Assembly: GCA_018360145.1 (NCBI GenBank)
Contig: SRPY01000025.1
Span: 58,002-122,001, forward strand
Reading direction: 5' to 3'
DNA from: Claviceps africana
Taxonomy: Eukaryota > Ascomycota > Sordariomycetes > Hypocreales > Clavicipitaceae
Length of the DNA stretch: 64,000 nucleotides
In this document: piece by piece, positions 25,601 to 36,187 of the stretch
Layout of the letters: each line of letters starts with the position of its first letter
Position numbering within the stretch: the first letter of the stretch is position 1
Translations under genes and position numbers: made by a program
The notes under the pieces: model-generated
What the model saw: the letters and a program-made list of their open reading frames with translations, nothing else
Told to the model about the DNA's origin: nothing
Database searches by the model: none

Positions 25601-27740
25601 GACCTATATAATATATATTCCTTTTAAAAGGCTTATAATATAAACTAGCTTTCTTAGAATTATAGAACCTATAGGCCCTATTTTTAGTAGCCTCCTTAGG
25701 CTTTCTATAGGGAATAATAGCTCTTTAAAGGGGGATTTCCTTAATAAAAATGCCTTAAAACCCTCTATAATTATAGAGGGGGCTAAAATAAATTCAAAAC
25801 CCTTTAATTCTTTAATAGAGAGTAATTCTTTAAAAGAGGAAAAACAACTAAATAAGGTTATTCTTAGTAATAAGGATTACCCTATACCTTATAATTAAAT
25901 AGTTAGAAATAAGCTTAGTTAAGCCCTTAGTCTTAGGGATTAAAATTCACTAAATTTAACGCAATTTAAGCCTGAAAAAATCGATTTAAATCTAAATAAA
26001 ATAGATATTAATATAGAGGCTCTTATACATTAAATCTACTATAAAGCATAACTTAAAGTAAAAGAAAATATACTTAAAAGTGAGCTTAAGACTTAGAAGT
26101 AAGCTTTACATTTACTAAATAAAGCTAAATAGCTTAAAGCAATTTTTAGTAAATTTAAGTAACTTTTAAAGGCTAGAACCTTTAAATTTATAAAGGCAAA
26201 CTAAGTCCCTAAAGGCTAGAAGGTTCTAAAAAATCGCTTAATATTAAAAATAAAGAGAGATAAAGAAAATAATCCTTTTAAATATAAAGTATAGCTTATT
26301 ATTAAAGGATTTATATAAATAAAAGGGTTAGATTATATAGATACTTTTACTACTATTAGTATTCCCCTTAGCTAATAAATTTTACTAGCCTTAGCAGTTT
26401 AAAATAACTAAAAAATAAAGTAAGTAGACTTTATTAGTGCCTTTTTAAATAGCTACCTTAAAGAACTTATTTATATAATAATTCTAAAGGGTTTTATAGA
26501 ATTTATTAAGTAAAATCTATACTTAGCTAAATTAGCTAAAAGCTATAGCTATAGGGCTTCTAAAAGGCAAATAATTATACTTAAAAAGACCCTTTATAGC
26601 TTAAAGTAAAGCTCTAAAGAGTAGCAGTAAACGCTAACTAAAGTGCTTAAAAGCCTTAGTTTTAGCCCTTTTATATCTAACCCTACTATATTCTATAATC
26701 TAGCAACTAAAATATTTATTATCACTTATATTAATAATTACCTCCTTATAGAGCTAAATTTAAAATATATTTAATAGCTTAAAAAGGCTTTATATAAGGC
26801 CTACCTTATAGAAGATAAGGGCCTTGCTAAATTCTTTTTAAGGGTATAAATACAGCGTAATTAAAAAAATAAGGTCTTAAAAATCCACTAAAAACAATAC
26901 ATTTAAGAGGCTTTAATACACTTTAAACTAAAAAATTATAAAGCAATTAAAATTTTAATACAGCTAGGGGTCTTAAAAACACAGCTTACTAAGCCTTTAA
27001 AAAGCTAAGAAATTAAAGAATATTAAAGTATAATAAGGACTATTATATACTTAATGCTCCTTACTAGGCTTAATATTGCTTTTACACTATAGTAGCTTTC
27101 TATAGCCTTAACTAGTCTTTATTTAAAATATTTAAATACTATAAAAAGCCTGCTAAAGTACCTCTTTAATACTTAGAACCTTACTATAATTTATAAGGGT
27201 CCCCTTAAAAATTTAAGTAAAAATAACACTATTAGCCACAGCTTAGTTAAGTTCTATAATAGCGATTTTACTAGAGATAAAAGCTCTTTTAAATCCACCT
27301 ATATATATTTATTTAAACTAGCTAGCGGCCCTATAAGTTAAAAAAGCAAAAAGGCTAGTATAATAGCTTTATTTACTATAAAAGCTAAATTGAATACAAT
27401 CTATAAAACCTTTAGAGAGCTTTAGTAGCTAGAGGGCATTTTTAAGGAGCTAAAGGCCTTTATAAAGCCCTTTATTTAAATTTTTTATAATAATTAAGGC
27501 GCTATAAAGACTGCCTATAATCTAGCACTTTATAGCTACACTAAGTATACCTTATTAAAATTTTATTATAATTAACAATAAGTCTTAGCTAGGCTAGCTA
27601 AAATAGCTTATTTAAATACTAAAAAAATACTAGCTAATAGCCTTATAAAGCCCTTAGCTATACCCCTATACGCTATTTTTTTAGAGCTTATAGAGCTCTA
27701 ATCCCTATAGCAATCGCTATAAATCTTAATACCTAGCTAA
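22700..27740 (+). pseudogene. Decayed copia gag-pol
   Basis: Domains in order: a gag-like region at about 22700-23700; GAG-pre-integrase near 24780-24840 (LARI then a LGYLGINLLKK word); integrase to about 25400 (a remnant of the ATLHxSxLPLFLW type near 25325-25370); reverse transcriptase at 26210-26800 (LIIKGF, DFISAFLN, YINNYLL, where intact elements have a YVDD core); and RNase H at about 27240-27450 (STY..LFKLASGPIS, then KSKKASIIAL). The order IN-RT-RH is diagnostic of Ty1/copia. Numerous TAA/TAG codons and D-to-N changes show inactivation by transitions. Confidence 0.9.
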
Positions 27741-28021
27741 AGGCATTAAAACCCTTATAAAAACACTTAAAAAATATAAAATAATTACTAAAACAATTAC
27801 TAAAATTAACCTTTAACTTTAACAACAAATTTTATTTAATTAGCTATATTTAACTATAGCCTTTTTTAACTTTTACTAGGAGCCCCGCTTTTAACCTTTT
27901 AAATCAGTTATCCTTTTTTTTTAAATGATTTTATTTAAATTTATATAGATTTTTTTTTTTTTTTTTTAAATTTAGCATTCCTCTTTTTATTTTAACTCTT
28001 AGAATACCTCTTTAAAGGGGG

Positions 28022-29042
28022 TGTTAAAAATAATAGCTATTTTTAGAAGACTTTATCCACTATAAGGACCTTTAATAGGCCTTATAACAACCCTAACCCT
28101 AACCTCTATAAAGACCTTATAGGGGGTCTTTAAGTTAAAAGCTAGCAATAGTATATGTAATATATATATATATATATATATAGTAAGTGTAAAAATAAAT
28201 ATTTTAGCTAAAAGCTTATAGCTATAAACGCCCCACTTTTCTAGCCTTTTTACCCTTAATTACACACTTTAATAGCTAATATATACTTAATTAAAAAGCT
28301 AATAAACTATTAGCCTTAGTAATTAATTTTTATAGTAATAAAGTATACTAACTAAATTTTAATTAAAGATTTAAACTATATTACTTAATAGCTATAAAGC
28401 TTTAAATTATATAACTTATAGACTACCTTAAAGAAAGAAATAAAAGATCTTTAGAATTAAATTATATAAAGACTAAAGGTTATAAAAAGGAAATATAAGG
28501 AGTTTTATTATTACTAAAGTAAAGGGAATTTTTCTATATAAATTTCTTAATTTTTAGATTTTTAAGTTTTTTCTATATATAGATTTTTACTAAGTAAAAT
28601 TTTTAATATATATATTAATAGGTTAGTTATATAGCTATAAGTCTATTTTTTTATTTTTTTATATAAATAAATTTTATAAAAAATAAAAAGTAGCTTATAA
28701 GCCTTTATTAGCTATATAGATCTATTAATAAGCTTAGTAAGTATATAAAGAATAATACTTATCTCTTTATAGCTATCTATAACTATATAAACTATTAATT
28801 AAACCTATTACCTATAACATTAAATAAATTAAATAAAATCTAAGAAAATTTACTTATATTTTATAAGCTAGAATTTAGTGTATTTTATATACTAAAAAGC
28901 GTGCATTAAGCTTTTAATATAGAAATAAGGCCTATAGTAACCGCTATAGCGCTATAGAGACCTTTTAACCGCTAGCTTACTAAGCCTCACTACCTTAGTA
29001 TTCTAAAGGGCAAAAGCCTCTGTAAACCCCTTATTTCTAATA
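28022..29042 (+). repeat. 3' LTR of copia element
   Basis: 1021 bp, aligned end to end with 21129-22149. It is preceded by the polypurine tract AAAGGGGG. Confidence 0.93.
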
Positions 29043-29963
29043 ATAATAATACTTAATAAACTACTTATACTAGCTTTAAAACTAAATAATAACTATATAA
29101 ATGCCTATATTACTTATATTAATATAATAAACTACTTTAAAGTACCTTTAGTAATTATAAAGCTTAGTAGTAAAATTATAAATAACTAAGTAATAAAGGT
29201 AGTTATTTATTTAAAGTAACTTAAAATTAATAGAAAAATAAAAGCCTTAATATACTTTAAAATATTAGTATATTTTAATAATAAAAGTAAGGGATATAAA
29301 ATCTATTTAAATATTAAAACCTTCTTTATTTTAGTTAATAAAGAATAGCTTAAGTAAAATAGCTATAATATTAAATAAAGCACCTAAAGCCTTAAAATAG
29401 TAAATAATATAAATTCTTTATTCTTTATTACTAAAATAATAATATTTAACTTTTATATTTCTAGCACTATAAAAGGCACTTAAGTTTCTAGCTACTTTAT
29501 AGTTACTATAAACGTTATAGATAACCTTATACCTTAAATGCTTATTAGCATAAAATTTATATATAATTACAGCGTGTAAATCGATTTTGTTGATCCTAGC
29601 GTAACTTTCTGTGCAGTCCACGGTATAGCAGTAGAGGGACGAATCTTTCGCGCACCGCACCTGGTACCAAATCGAAGGGTCACGGCGACCCACGCCGCGA
29701 TAATTGTTGCCCGGGGAGCATAGGTGGAGTGAGCCCCACGCTCACATGGGATCACATGCGCAGACGGACTATAGTAGGACCGCTCACGTGGTAGGGTTTA
29801 TTCCCTCATTTTCTGTGTATAAAACGCACAGCCATTTCCCTTTGTACCTATTTTCTTAGCTAGCTTGAATCATCATCTGTTTTGCCTAAATACAAGCTCC
29901 ACAAGGCGTTCATCCGCGCGAGAATAATCCCTCCGCATTCCGTGGGGATCCTGCCGATTAAGT

Positions 29964-30095
29964 GAAAAGATCCTCACTGAGGACAAACAATGGGCTCCGA
30001 TCACCGACAGTTTTATGAGATATATTGACTGCTATATTCCGAGAGGACTTGCCGAAGGGAGTGACGACTACCGAATGCGTCTTTACTTCTATAAA
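29964..30095 (+). repeat. Inverted repeat, left arm
   Basis: 132 bp, pairing with the reverse complement of 30138-30273 across a 42-nt spacer. The arms differ by a 4-nt indel and a handful of substitutions, mainly transitions. Read on the + strand, this arm is an open frame that continues the end of the decayed gene at 30244-30600, with TGG where the right arm has a stop. Confidence 0.9.
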
Positions 30096-30137
30096 GGATC
30101 CCAGTCTGCCACTTCCTGCGCTCGCGGCTTTAAAGCA

Positions 30138-30273
30138 TTTATAGAAGTAAAGACGCATTCGGTAGTCGTCACTCCCTTCAGCAAGTCCTCTCGGAATATG
30201 GCAGTCAATACATCTATCTCATGAAACTGTCGGTGATCGGAGCCTATTGTTTGTCCTCAGTGAGGATCTTTTC
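30138..30273 (-). repeat. Inverted repeat, right arm
   Basis: 136 bp, the partner of 29964-30095. It overlaps the 3' end of the decayed minus-strand gene. A transcript through both arms would fold into a hairpin of more than 130 bp. Confidence 0.9.
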
Positions 30274-30600
30274 GGCGAGAGCAAAGACGTCCTCTCGAAG
30301 CCAAATCAGGGCTTCTGCGCCGAGCTCGGCGATACACCAGTGGAATTCCTGGGTAACGGGGTGCCGGGTCCGCTGGTGTTCCCAATATAGGAACTGGATT
30401 CGGTTGAGCAGCCAAACTCGGCGAATACTGCCTAGAAGTGCGTAGTCCCACCTCTATGAGCGAGCTAGCTCGTAGATAGTGAGGTCTTAGTACTGGATTC
30501 TCCCGTTATCGTAGATCGTTCCTGGAACCGGGGCACCTTCGAACAGCAACAGAATCACGAGCGACTCCGCGCGGAAATCGTGTACTGTATATATAGATCG
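30244..30600 (-). pseudogene. Decayed gene fragment of unknown family
   Basis: One minus-strand frame from about 30582 reads as protein-like sequence, rich in W, L, R and E, with words such as LLFEGAPVPGTIYDNG, RVWLLNRIQFLYWEHQ and WLREDVFALAEKILTEDKQ. It is broken by in-frame TAA (30489-30487), TAG (30456-30454) and TAG (30246-30244). The last is TGG in the left inverted arm. All three are explained by single C-to-T or G-to-A changes (CAA, CAG and TGG to stops). I do not recognise the family. It is probably a dispersed gene captured and inactivated at the edge of the repeat block. Confidence 0.55.
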
Positions 30601-30640
30601 CCGGTTATTCCCCCGGTTTTAGGCTGTTTTCTTACAGAAG

Positions 30641-31477
30641 TTAAGAGGATTTTTAGCGTTAACCTTTATAAATATAACTATATTAAGTATCCTAATTGTT
30701 TCTAAGGGACAATCTCATTAGTTATTTACCTATATAGCTTATATTTAATAAACTATAATATTTAAATAGGTCTTAAAAAAGACCTTAAATGCTTTATAAT
30801 AAACCTTAATATTAATAAATAGCTTTAAATAGTAGAACTAATAAAACTTAAAGAATAGAATATCCTTAGCTATATAAAATATAGCGTTTATAATATAAAA
30901 CACATTATATTTAAAGATATCTTTATTAATAAAAATAAAGAAAATAATACCTTTTTTAATATAAAAAAGAAAAAAGACTTTTTTATATAATAATTATTTT
31001 TTCTATAAAATATTAACTTATTAATACCTTTAACTATACTATAATAACTATAAATATAATATAAAAGAGGCAGTAATTATAACTTTATTTTTATATAATA
31101 TCTTCCTTTATATTTTTACTTATTTTTAAAAAAAGTATATAAAACTTTATATAATATATTATAAAAATAAAAAATATTACTATTTTTTTTATAAGTTAAT
31201 TATATATTTTACACTTTATATTTTACTTCTTTATTTTATTTAATAAAATTTTTAAAGTATATATAATATTATATATTAATTTTCTTTTTTTTAATATATA
31301 GAAATAGTTAGTATTTACTATAATATATAGTTTTCTATAATTTTATATTTTATTTTACTTAATATATAAACTAATTAATATTTACTATAATATATAGTTT
31401 TATAATTTTCTTTTTATTTATAATTAATTTAAAATAAACTTATTTTTTATATACTTTAAACTTATTATAAAATAGAA
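30641..31477. other. AT-rich RIP-mutated stretch
   Basis: It has the same composition as the main block: TA-rich, almost no CA/TG, no open frame. It may be the interior of the element whose family C LTR follows at 31478, but nothing in it can be matched to gag or pol. Confidence 0.7.
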
Positions 31478-31662
31478 TTCTTTATATAAAAGGAGGATTT
31501 TTAATAATATAAGTAAAAAAAATAACTTTATTACTATATATAACTATATACCTATCTATAACTTATATATATTCTCTTTTATAATTCCTCTTATAATTGT
31601 TTATAACGCATTCTATAAGTTATAAATGCCTACGCTTTACGTGCCGTATCTAGCACGTAACA
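31478..31662 (-). mobile_element. LTR, family C, RIP-mutated copy
   Basis: About 185 bp, the reverse complement of 1890-2083 with many transitions; the end GATACGGCACGTAAAGCGTAG (minus strand) is well kept. It marks the right edge of the AT-rich block. The next base starts GC-rich sequence (GCCCCCGCCCCCGC). No target duplication is visible. Confidence 0.72.
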
Positions 31663-32846
31663 GCCCCCGCCCCCGCGCACACTCTAAGAAAAACCCGTGT
31701 CCCGTGCAGGAATCGAAACTGTGTTAAGTATAAGACGATAGATGCTTATTGGTAAGGGGTAGAGAGGATAGCTTGGGGGAAAGGGAAGGATTTATAGTTC
31801 TTTCAGCTACTTTCTTTTCCGGTTCTTGTTTATGCTTAATATCAGAGCGCTACCGGCAGATCGCTCGGCAAACCGCAATCGCTCGCCCCTCGCAACCGTT
31901 GAGAAGGCGTTGCCTAACAAAACATACAATCCTTCAAGGCTTTAATGTGTACAATGTAAATATGCTAGCAGGGACTACGGTCCAGCCCAGCTCTTTTTCG
32001 CGGTAAAACAAAAATATATACATAGCTATATCCCTGAATCCTCAGCTGTCATAATAGCAATGCCAGCCAATTGGCTGAAACCCAAGCCGTGAATCCTGTA
32101 AAACCATGCAGGGACTTGTACTGTACAATATTGCGTCACTCTGCCGACCTCTTGGCCTACTACCGCCATCCGGAATCTCCGCTCGCCAGCTGCCCTAGTC
32201 CCCATTTGAGTGCGCTTAGGAGCCAAACTAGGCCACGAAGAGTGTTGCTATTCGCGTACGACACGAGTCGGCTTCGGCCCAAAGCGTTGTGGTGTTTTCT
32301 TTCACCTAAACGCTTTACTCTTTGCCCCTTTTCTACAAGACGTACATATCCGTCTCATCAGGGGGTTCGACGGGGTAGCTCTAGGCTCCACTCTGCAGTC
32401 AAGGACAAAACCGCCATCGGAATGGGGTGGGGTACTGCACTGTGACGATGTTCTCGTCCTTTGGCCTCACTGCAGCGAACTTCGATTGTAACGCCCGTTT
32501 GAATCCGTCGTGAACGCCTCCTGCAATTTATATTTTTCCAAACCGCCATGCTGTTATACATAACATTTTCCAGTAAAATAGGCGGTACTCTATACGTGGA
32601 GGCCTGATAGGGGACGAAATCCGCGCGACCGCCGCGTTTTCTGGTGGGTTAGCCGAGGCGCATACTGCGGTTTTCCGAGCGTTCCGCCGGTAGTGCTCCG
32701 GGTATTAGCATGAAGCCCATGCATAAAAAGAAAACCAGACGATGAGTCTAGAACCTCGGCAGTGCAAACATTACATATATATATTTAAAAAAAAGTCTTA
32801 TATACACGGTTTTGCCCATCCTTGTTTGCCTGCTCGTCGGGCCGCC
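31663..32846. other. Intergenic region
   Basis: Composition is normal. No frame here resembles a known protein, and the part near 32847 is the 3' flank of the PRP9-like gene. A B-box-like word and a TTTTT run on the minus strand (about 31690-31720) were examined and not accepted as a tRNA. Confidence 0.6.
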
Positions 32847-34446
32847 TCACAACAGACCCTGTTTTTGCAAATCATAGTACACCTTTTCGGGCATGACATT
32901 GCCCTCACCATCCTCCATCTGCACAATGCTGCCCTCGTCCAGTTTGGACTGTTTCTTCTCTCTCTGGATCTTCTCCCAGAGCCGTTGTGCTTCGTCCATT
33001 TTCGTAATGTCCCTGAACAGGGACGGGTTGGTGATGCCCAGACACTTGAGGTTGTAGATGTGCCGGGATTCGTTAAAGTGCTTCTCAAAGGCCCGTCGGC
33101 CCTTGTACACGTAGTTGCCGCAGATTTCGCACGGGAACTCGACACCCAATCCGTGCAGTCGGTACAGCCAGAACGGGATGGGTTTGCCGTCCCACCCAAG
33201 CGGGACTTTTAGCGGGTTGTAGATCTTGTCCTCGTCGTCCTCGTCGTCCTCGTCGCCTTCCTCGACATTCTCCCTCAGAAGTTCCGACTCGTTGTACAGG
33301 TTCTCCAGCTCTTGCTCTCGCTCTCGTTTTGTCATGCCCTGTTTCCGCTCGACGTTGACGCGCGTGTCGTTCCGTTCGGTGCTCATGGCGCCGGCCAATT
33401 TTTTGACCCGGTACTCGCGTTCCGCGACGGCCCTCTCCTTGAGCCTCGTGGCCGACACACCGCCAGAGGCGGCCTTTCCCGACTCGGCGACGGAATCCTG
33501 CTGTCGTTGCCGCCACTGTTCCTCTGCCTTCTTGTGTTTCCGCCCCGACAAGTGGCTTTGGTAGACGTTTTCGTTCTTGAACTCCTTCTCGCAGTATTGG
33601 CACCATTTGGCCTCAGGGCTGCTCGAAGCGGCTGTCGAGCTCCCGTTCGTCGATGGCTCGGCGGCCCATCCCTCCACCTCGTTTTTATCCCACAGGCTAC
33701 CGAATTCCTCGTCAAAGGAGGACAGAACCTTGTCCACGCTCTCGAGGGGACGCGTCCTGCGCATAAAGTCCTCGAGATACTGCGCCAGCTCTCCCACGTA
33801 GTTAAAGTATTGGTCGGTTAACTTATCGCCTCGCTTGACTCCGCAGTAGGCCGGTGTGAAATGATCAAAGTGCTCCAGATACTGCAAGTAGGTGTGGCGC
33901 TTGACGTTGGGCAGGTTTAAATACGATTCGTAACAGGTATTCAGGTCGAAAAATCGGCCGTTCGCTTCTTCGCCAGAGAATAGTGTGTCGACGATTGTCG
34001 CGGCGAGTCCGGGGCCATCCCCTACCTTCCTCTGCCTGTATCGTTGCTCCGAGTTTTCCGCCTGCTCGTTGGGATATTTGGCGTGGTGCTCGCGGATTTC
34101 GCCAAGCTGCTTGTAGAACATATCAAAGGGATCGCCTGTGCCGAGCTCTTGGATTTCCGAGGCGCGAGTCCCATTGTCATCTTGGTAGATGTTCAACAGC
34201 TCGCTTGACTGGTTTTGTATGCGGTCGAGTAGCTGGGCAATCTCATGATCGCGATTTAATCGGTCTCGAATCTAAAAGAGCATTTTTTTTTTCGTCAACA
34301 ACAATGTCGCTGTAACAAGGGAATGCAGCGGGAATGCAGCGTGGGAAGCTCACATGCTTGGGTTCATCGCGAACGCGGTCCGCGATACCTTGCTCGAGAC
34401 GCTCCAGATCCTCATGGAGGTACCGCTGCTCCTCGAGAATATACAT
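32847..34446 (-). CDS. PRP9: Splicing factor 3a subunit 3 (SF3a60/Prp9)
   Basis: This is a subunit of the SF3a complex, which is needed to form the 17S U2 snRNP and to bind U2 at the branch site in the nucleus. Exons are 34446-34354 and 34271-32847, joined by an 82-nt intron with a GTGAGC donor and TTTTAG acceptor, phase 0, giving 505 residues (human SF3A3 has 501). The N-terminus MYILEEQRYLHEDLERLE matches the family's helical start. A C2H2 finger lies near residues 255-277 (WCQYCEKEF ... SHLSGRKHKK). An acidic run (EEGDEDDEDDEDK) lies near 368-380. The conserved C-terminal matrin-type finger lies near 412-435 (FPCEICGNYVYKGRRAFEKH). It is divergent from the FAL1-like gene, with 400 bp between start codons. 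Everything expected of the family is present. Confidence 0.96.
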
Positions 34447-34846
34447 GGTGTAGCAGAAGAAACCAAATGGCGCGCCGTTCTACGACGTGATGTTGCAGGA
34501 TCGTCGCAATGCTCAAGACGCAAAAAGATGAAGGATAAAAGAAGAAAATAATCAGCTTGCGAGCTCCTCGAGCGCAGCCAGTCAGTCGCCGTCGCCCGTT
34601 GCCGTCGCCACCGAGACCGGGTTCTCTCAATTTTTCAGCGGCTGGGCGAGCGCGAGCTGCCCCCCTGCACCGGCCGCCATATGAGCCTTGCCGATGAAAA
34701 GCCGAGCCATTCATTCAGGCCGGCCGGCCAAACTTTTTCCTAGACCCGGCAGCTCGGGTCCGGTTCAACACAAAATAGCATAGCATTGACGCTTTGCTTG
34801 CCGCTCCACGTTATTTTCAGCATCAAGACTGAACCACCTGGACAAG
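34447..34846. promoter_or_regulatory. Shared divergent promoter region, PRP9/FAL1
   Basis: The two start codons face away from each other across 400 bp, so both promoters must lie here. I see no TATA box or named factor site that I would stand by. Confidence 0.5.
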
Positions 34847-36187
34847 ATGGCGGAGGGCGCTGCAGGCATCGACCGCAAGGCGGACGAGAGGATGGAATTC
34901 TCCACCTCGAAAGAAGTTACTGTTCATCCGACCTTCGAGTCCATGTCGCTCAAGGGTGAGTCCGTCTGGCTAGGCGAGGGTTCGTCCCGTCCGTTGTCAT
35001 TTGCCATTCTAATCGCCCGAATCCAGAGAACCTCCTCCGAGGCATCTACGCCTACGGTTACGAGTCTCCTTCGGCCGTCCAGTCCCGAGCCATTGTCCAG
35101 GTCTGCAAGGGACGCGACACCATAGCGCAGGCCCAATCGGGCACTGGCAAAACCGCTACCTTCTCCATCAGTATGCTGCAGGTCATCGACACGGCAGTGC
35201 GCGAGACTCAAGCGTTGGTGCTTTCGCCGACCCGCGAGCTGGCGACCCAGATCCAGTCCGTCGTCATGGCCCTCGGCGACTACATGAACGTACAGTGCCA
35301 CGCCTGTATCGGAGGAACCAACGTCGGCGAGGATATTCGCAAGCTGGATTACGGCCAGCACATTGTTTCCGGCACCCCTGGACGAGTCGCCGACATGATT
35401 CGACGACGACACTTGCGAACCCGACACATCAAGATGCTCGTTCTCGACGAGGCGGATGAACTTCTCAACAAAGGGTTCCGAGAGCAGATTTACGACGTTT
35501 ATCGATATCTACCCCCGGCCACGCAAGTTGTGGTCGTCAGTGCGACCCTTCCCTACGACGTCCTGGACATGACGACAAAATTCATGACGGATCCGGTTCG
35601 AATCCTCGTCAAGCGTGACGAGTTGACGCTCGAGGGACTCAAACAATATTTCATCGCTGTGGAGAAGGAGGACTGGAAATTCGATACGCTGTGTGATTTG
35701 TATGACACCTTGACCATTACGCAGGCCGTCATCTTCTGCAACACTCGACGCAAGGTCGACTGGCTCACCGACAAGATGCGCGAGGCCAACTTCACAGTGA
35801 GCAGCATGCACGGCGACATGCCACAGAAGGAGCGGGATAGCATTATGCAGGACTTCCGACAGGGAAACAGCCGCGTCTTGATCTCTACCGATGTCTGGGC
35901 GCGTGGCATTGACGTGCAGCAAGTCAGCCTGGTCATCAATTATGATCTACCCAGCAACCGTGAAAACTACATCCACCGCATCGGTCGAAGCGGTCGCTTC
36001 GGTCGCAAAGGCGTTGCTATCAACTTCGTTACCACCGAAGACGTTCGCATTCTGCGCGACATTGAGCGTAAGACTCTGCATCCATTTGCCCATTTGTGAT
36101 TTTCGAAACCATGCTGACCCGTGTCTAGTGTACTACTCGACCCAAATCGACGAGATGCCCATGAACGTGGCTGATCTGATCGCCTAA
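34847..36187 (+). CDS. FAL1: DEAD-box RNA helicase Fal1/eIF4A3-like
   Basis: ATP-dependent RNA helicase of the eIF4A3/Fal1 group, acting in pre-rRNA processing in yeast and in the exon-junction complex in organisms that have one. Exons are 34847-34955, 35027-36067 and 36129-36187; introns are 71 and 61 nt (GTGAGT and GTAAGA donors, CTGAC branch before the last acceptor). The 402 residues compare with 399-411 in relatives. Motif I AQSGTGKT is at 72-79, then PTRELA, TPGR, DEAD at about 177-180, SAT, ISTDVWARGIDV and YIHRIGRSGRFGR. The stretch GDYMNVQCHACIGGTNVGED and the tail YYSTQIDEMPMNVADLIA are typical of eIF4A3 rather than eIF4A. The last exon supplies only about 20 residues but is fixed by that conserved tail. 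Confidence 0.96.

Larger units (their letters stand above)
21129..29042 (+). mobile_element. Ty1/copia element, full length but dead
   Basis: The element is 7914 bp, with two direct LTRs of 1021 bp each (21129-22149 and 28022-29042), both starting TGTTAAAAATAA. It is flanked by the perfect 5-bp duplication ATAAT (21124-21128 and 29043-29047). A primer-binding-like site follows the 5' LTR, and a polypurine tract, AAAGGGGG (28014-28021), abuts the 3' LTR. The interior shows gag, GAG-pre-integrase, integrase, reverse transcriptase and RNase H remnants in copia order (integrase before RT). Stop codons from RIP break every frame. Confidence 0.94.
1..29575. other. AT-rich RIP-mutated heterochromatic block
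   Basis: The whole stretch is strongly AT-rich, in contrast with the DNA right of about 31.7 kb. CA and TG dinucleotides are rare, TA is abundant, and almost no ATG survives, so no open frame of note exists before about 29.4 kb. This is the footprint of C-to-T change at CpA on both strands, as known for repeat-induced point mutation in ascomycetes. Recognisable contents are listed separately. The remaining gaps (1-1414, 1651-1889, 2084-2440, 3212-4394, 19600-19680, 20702-21128, 29043-29575) are featureless AT-rich relics in which I see no gene. The block could be pericentromeric, subtelomeric or an interstitial island; the window does not say which. Confidence 0.93.
29576..30640. other. Island of normal base composition within the AT block
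   Basis: About 1.06 kb with balanced composition and normal CA/TG content, bounded on both sides by RIP-type DNA. It contains a TATA-like word (GTATAAAACG, near 29817), a long inverted repeat and a decayed gene. Bases 29576-29963 hold no feature I can name beyond that TATA-like word. Confidence 0.8.

Noticed and set aside
29418..29755. Short minus-strand frames at the edge of the AT block
   Set aside because: They span the composition boundary and read AT-rich junk (poly-Y/N/K); no homology is recognised.
31680..31760. Possible tRNA on the minus strand ending in TTTTT
   Set aside because: A B-box-like word and terminator are present, but no anticodon stem or pairing acceptor stem could be drawn.
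32742..33821. Plus-strand frames of 110-169 codons opposite the SF3a60 gene
   Set aside because: They are antisense shadows produced by the GC-rich coding frame; the minus strand encodes a fully conserved protein.
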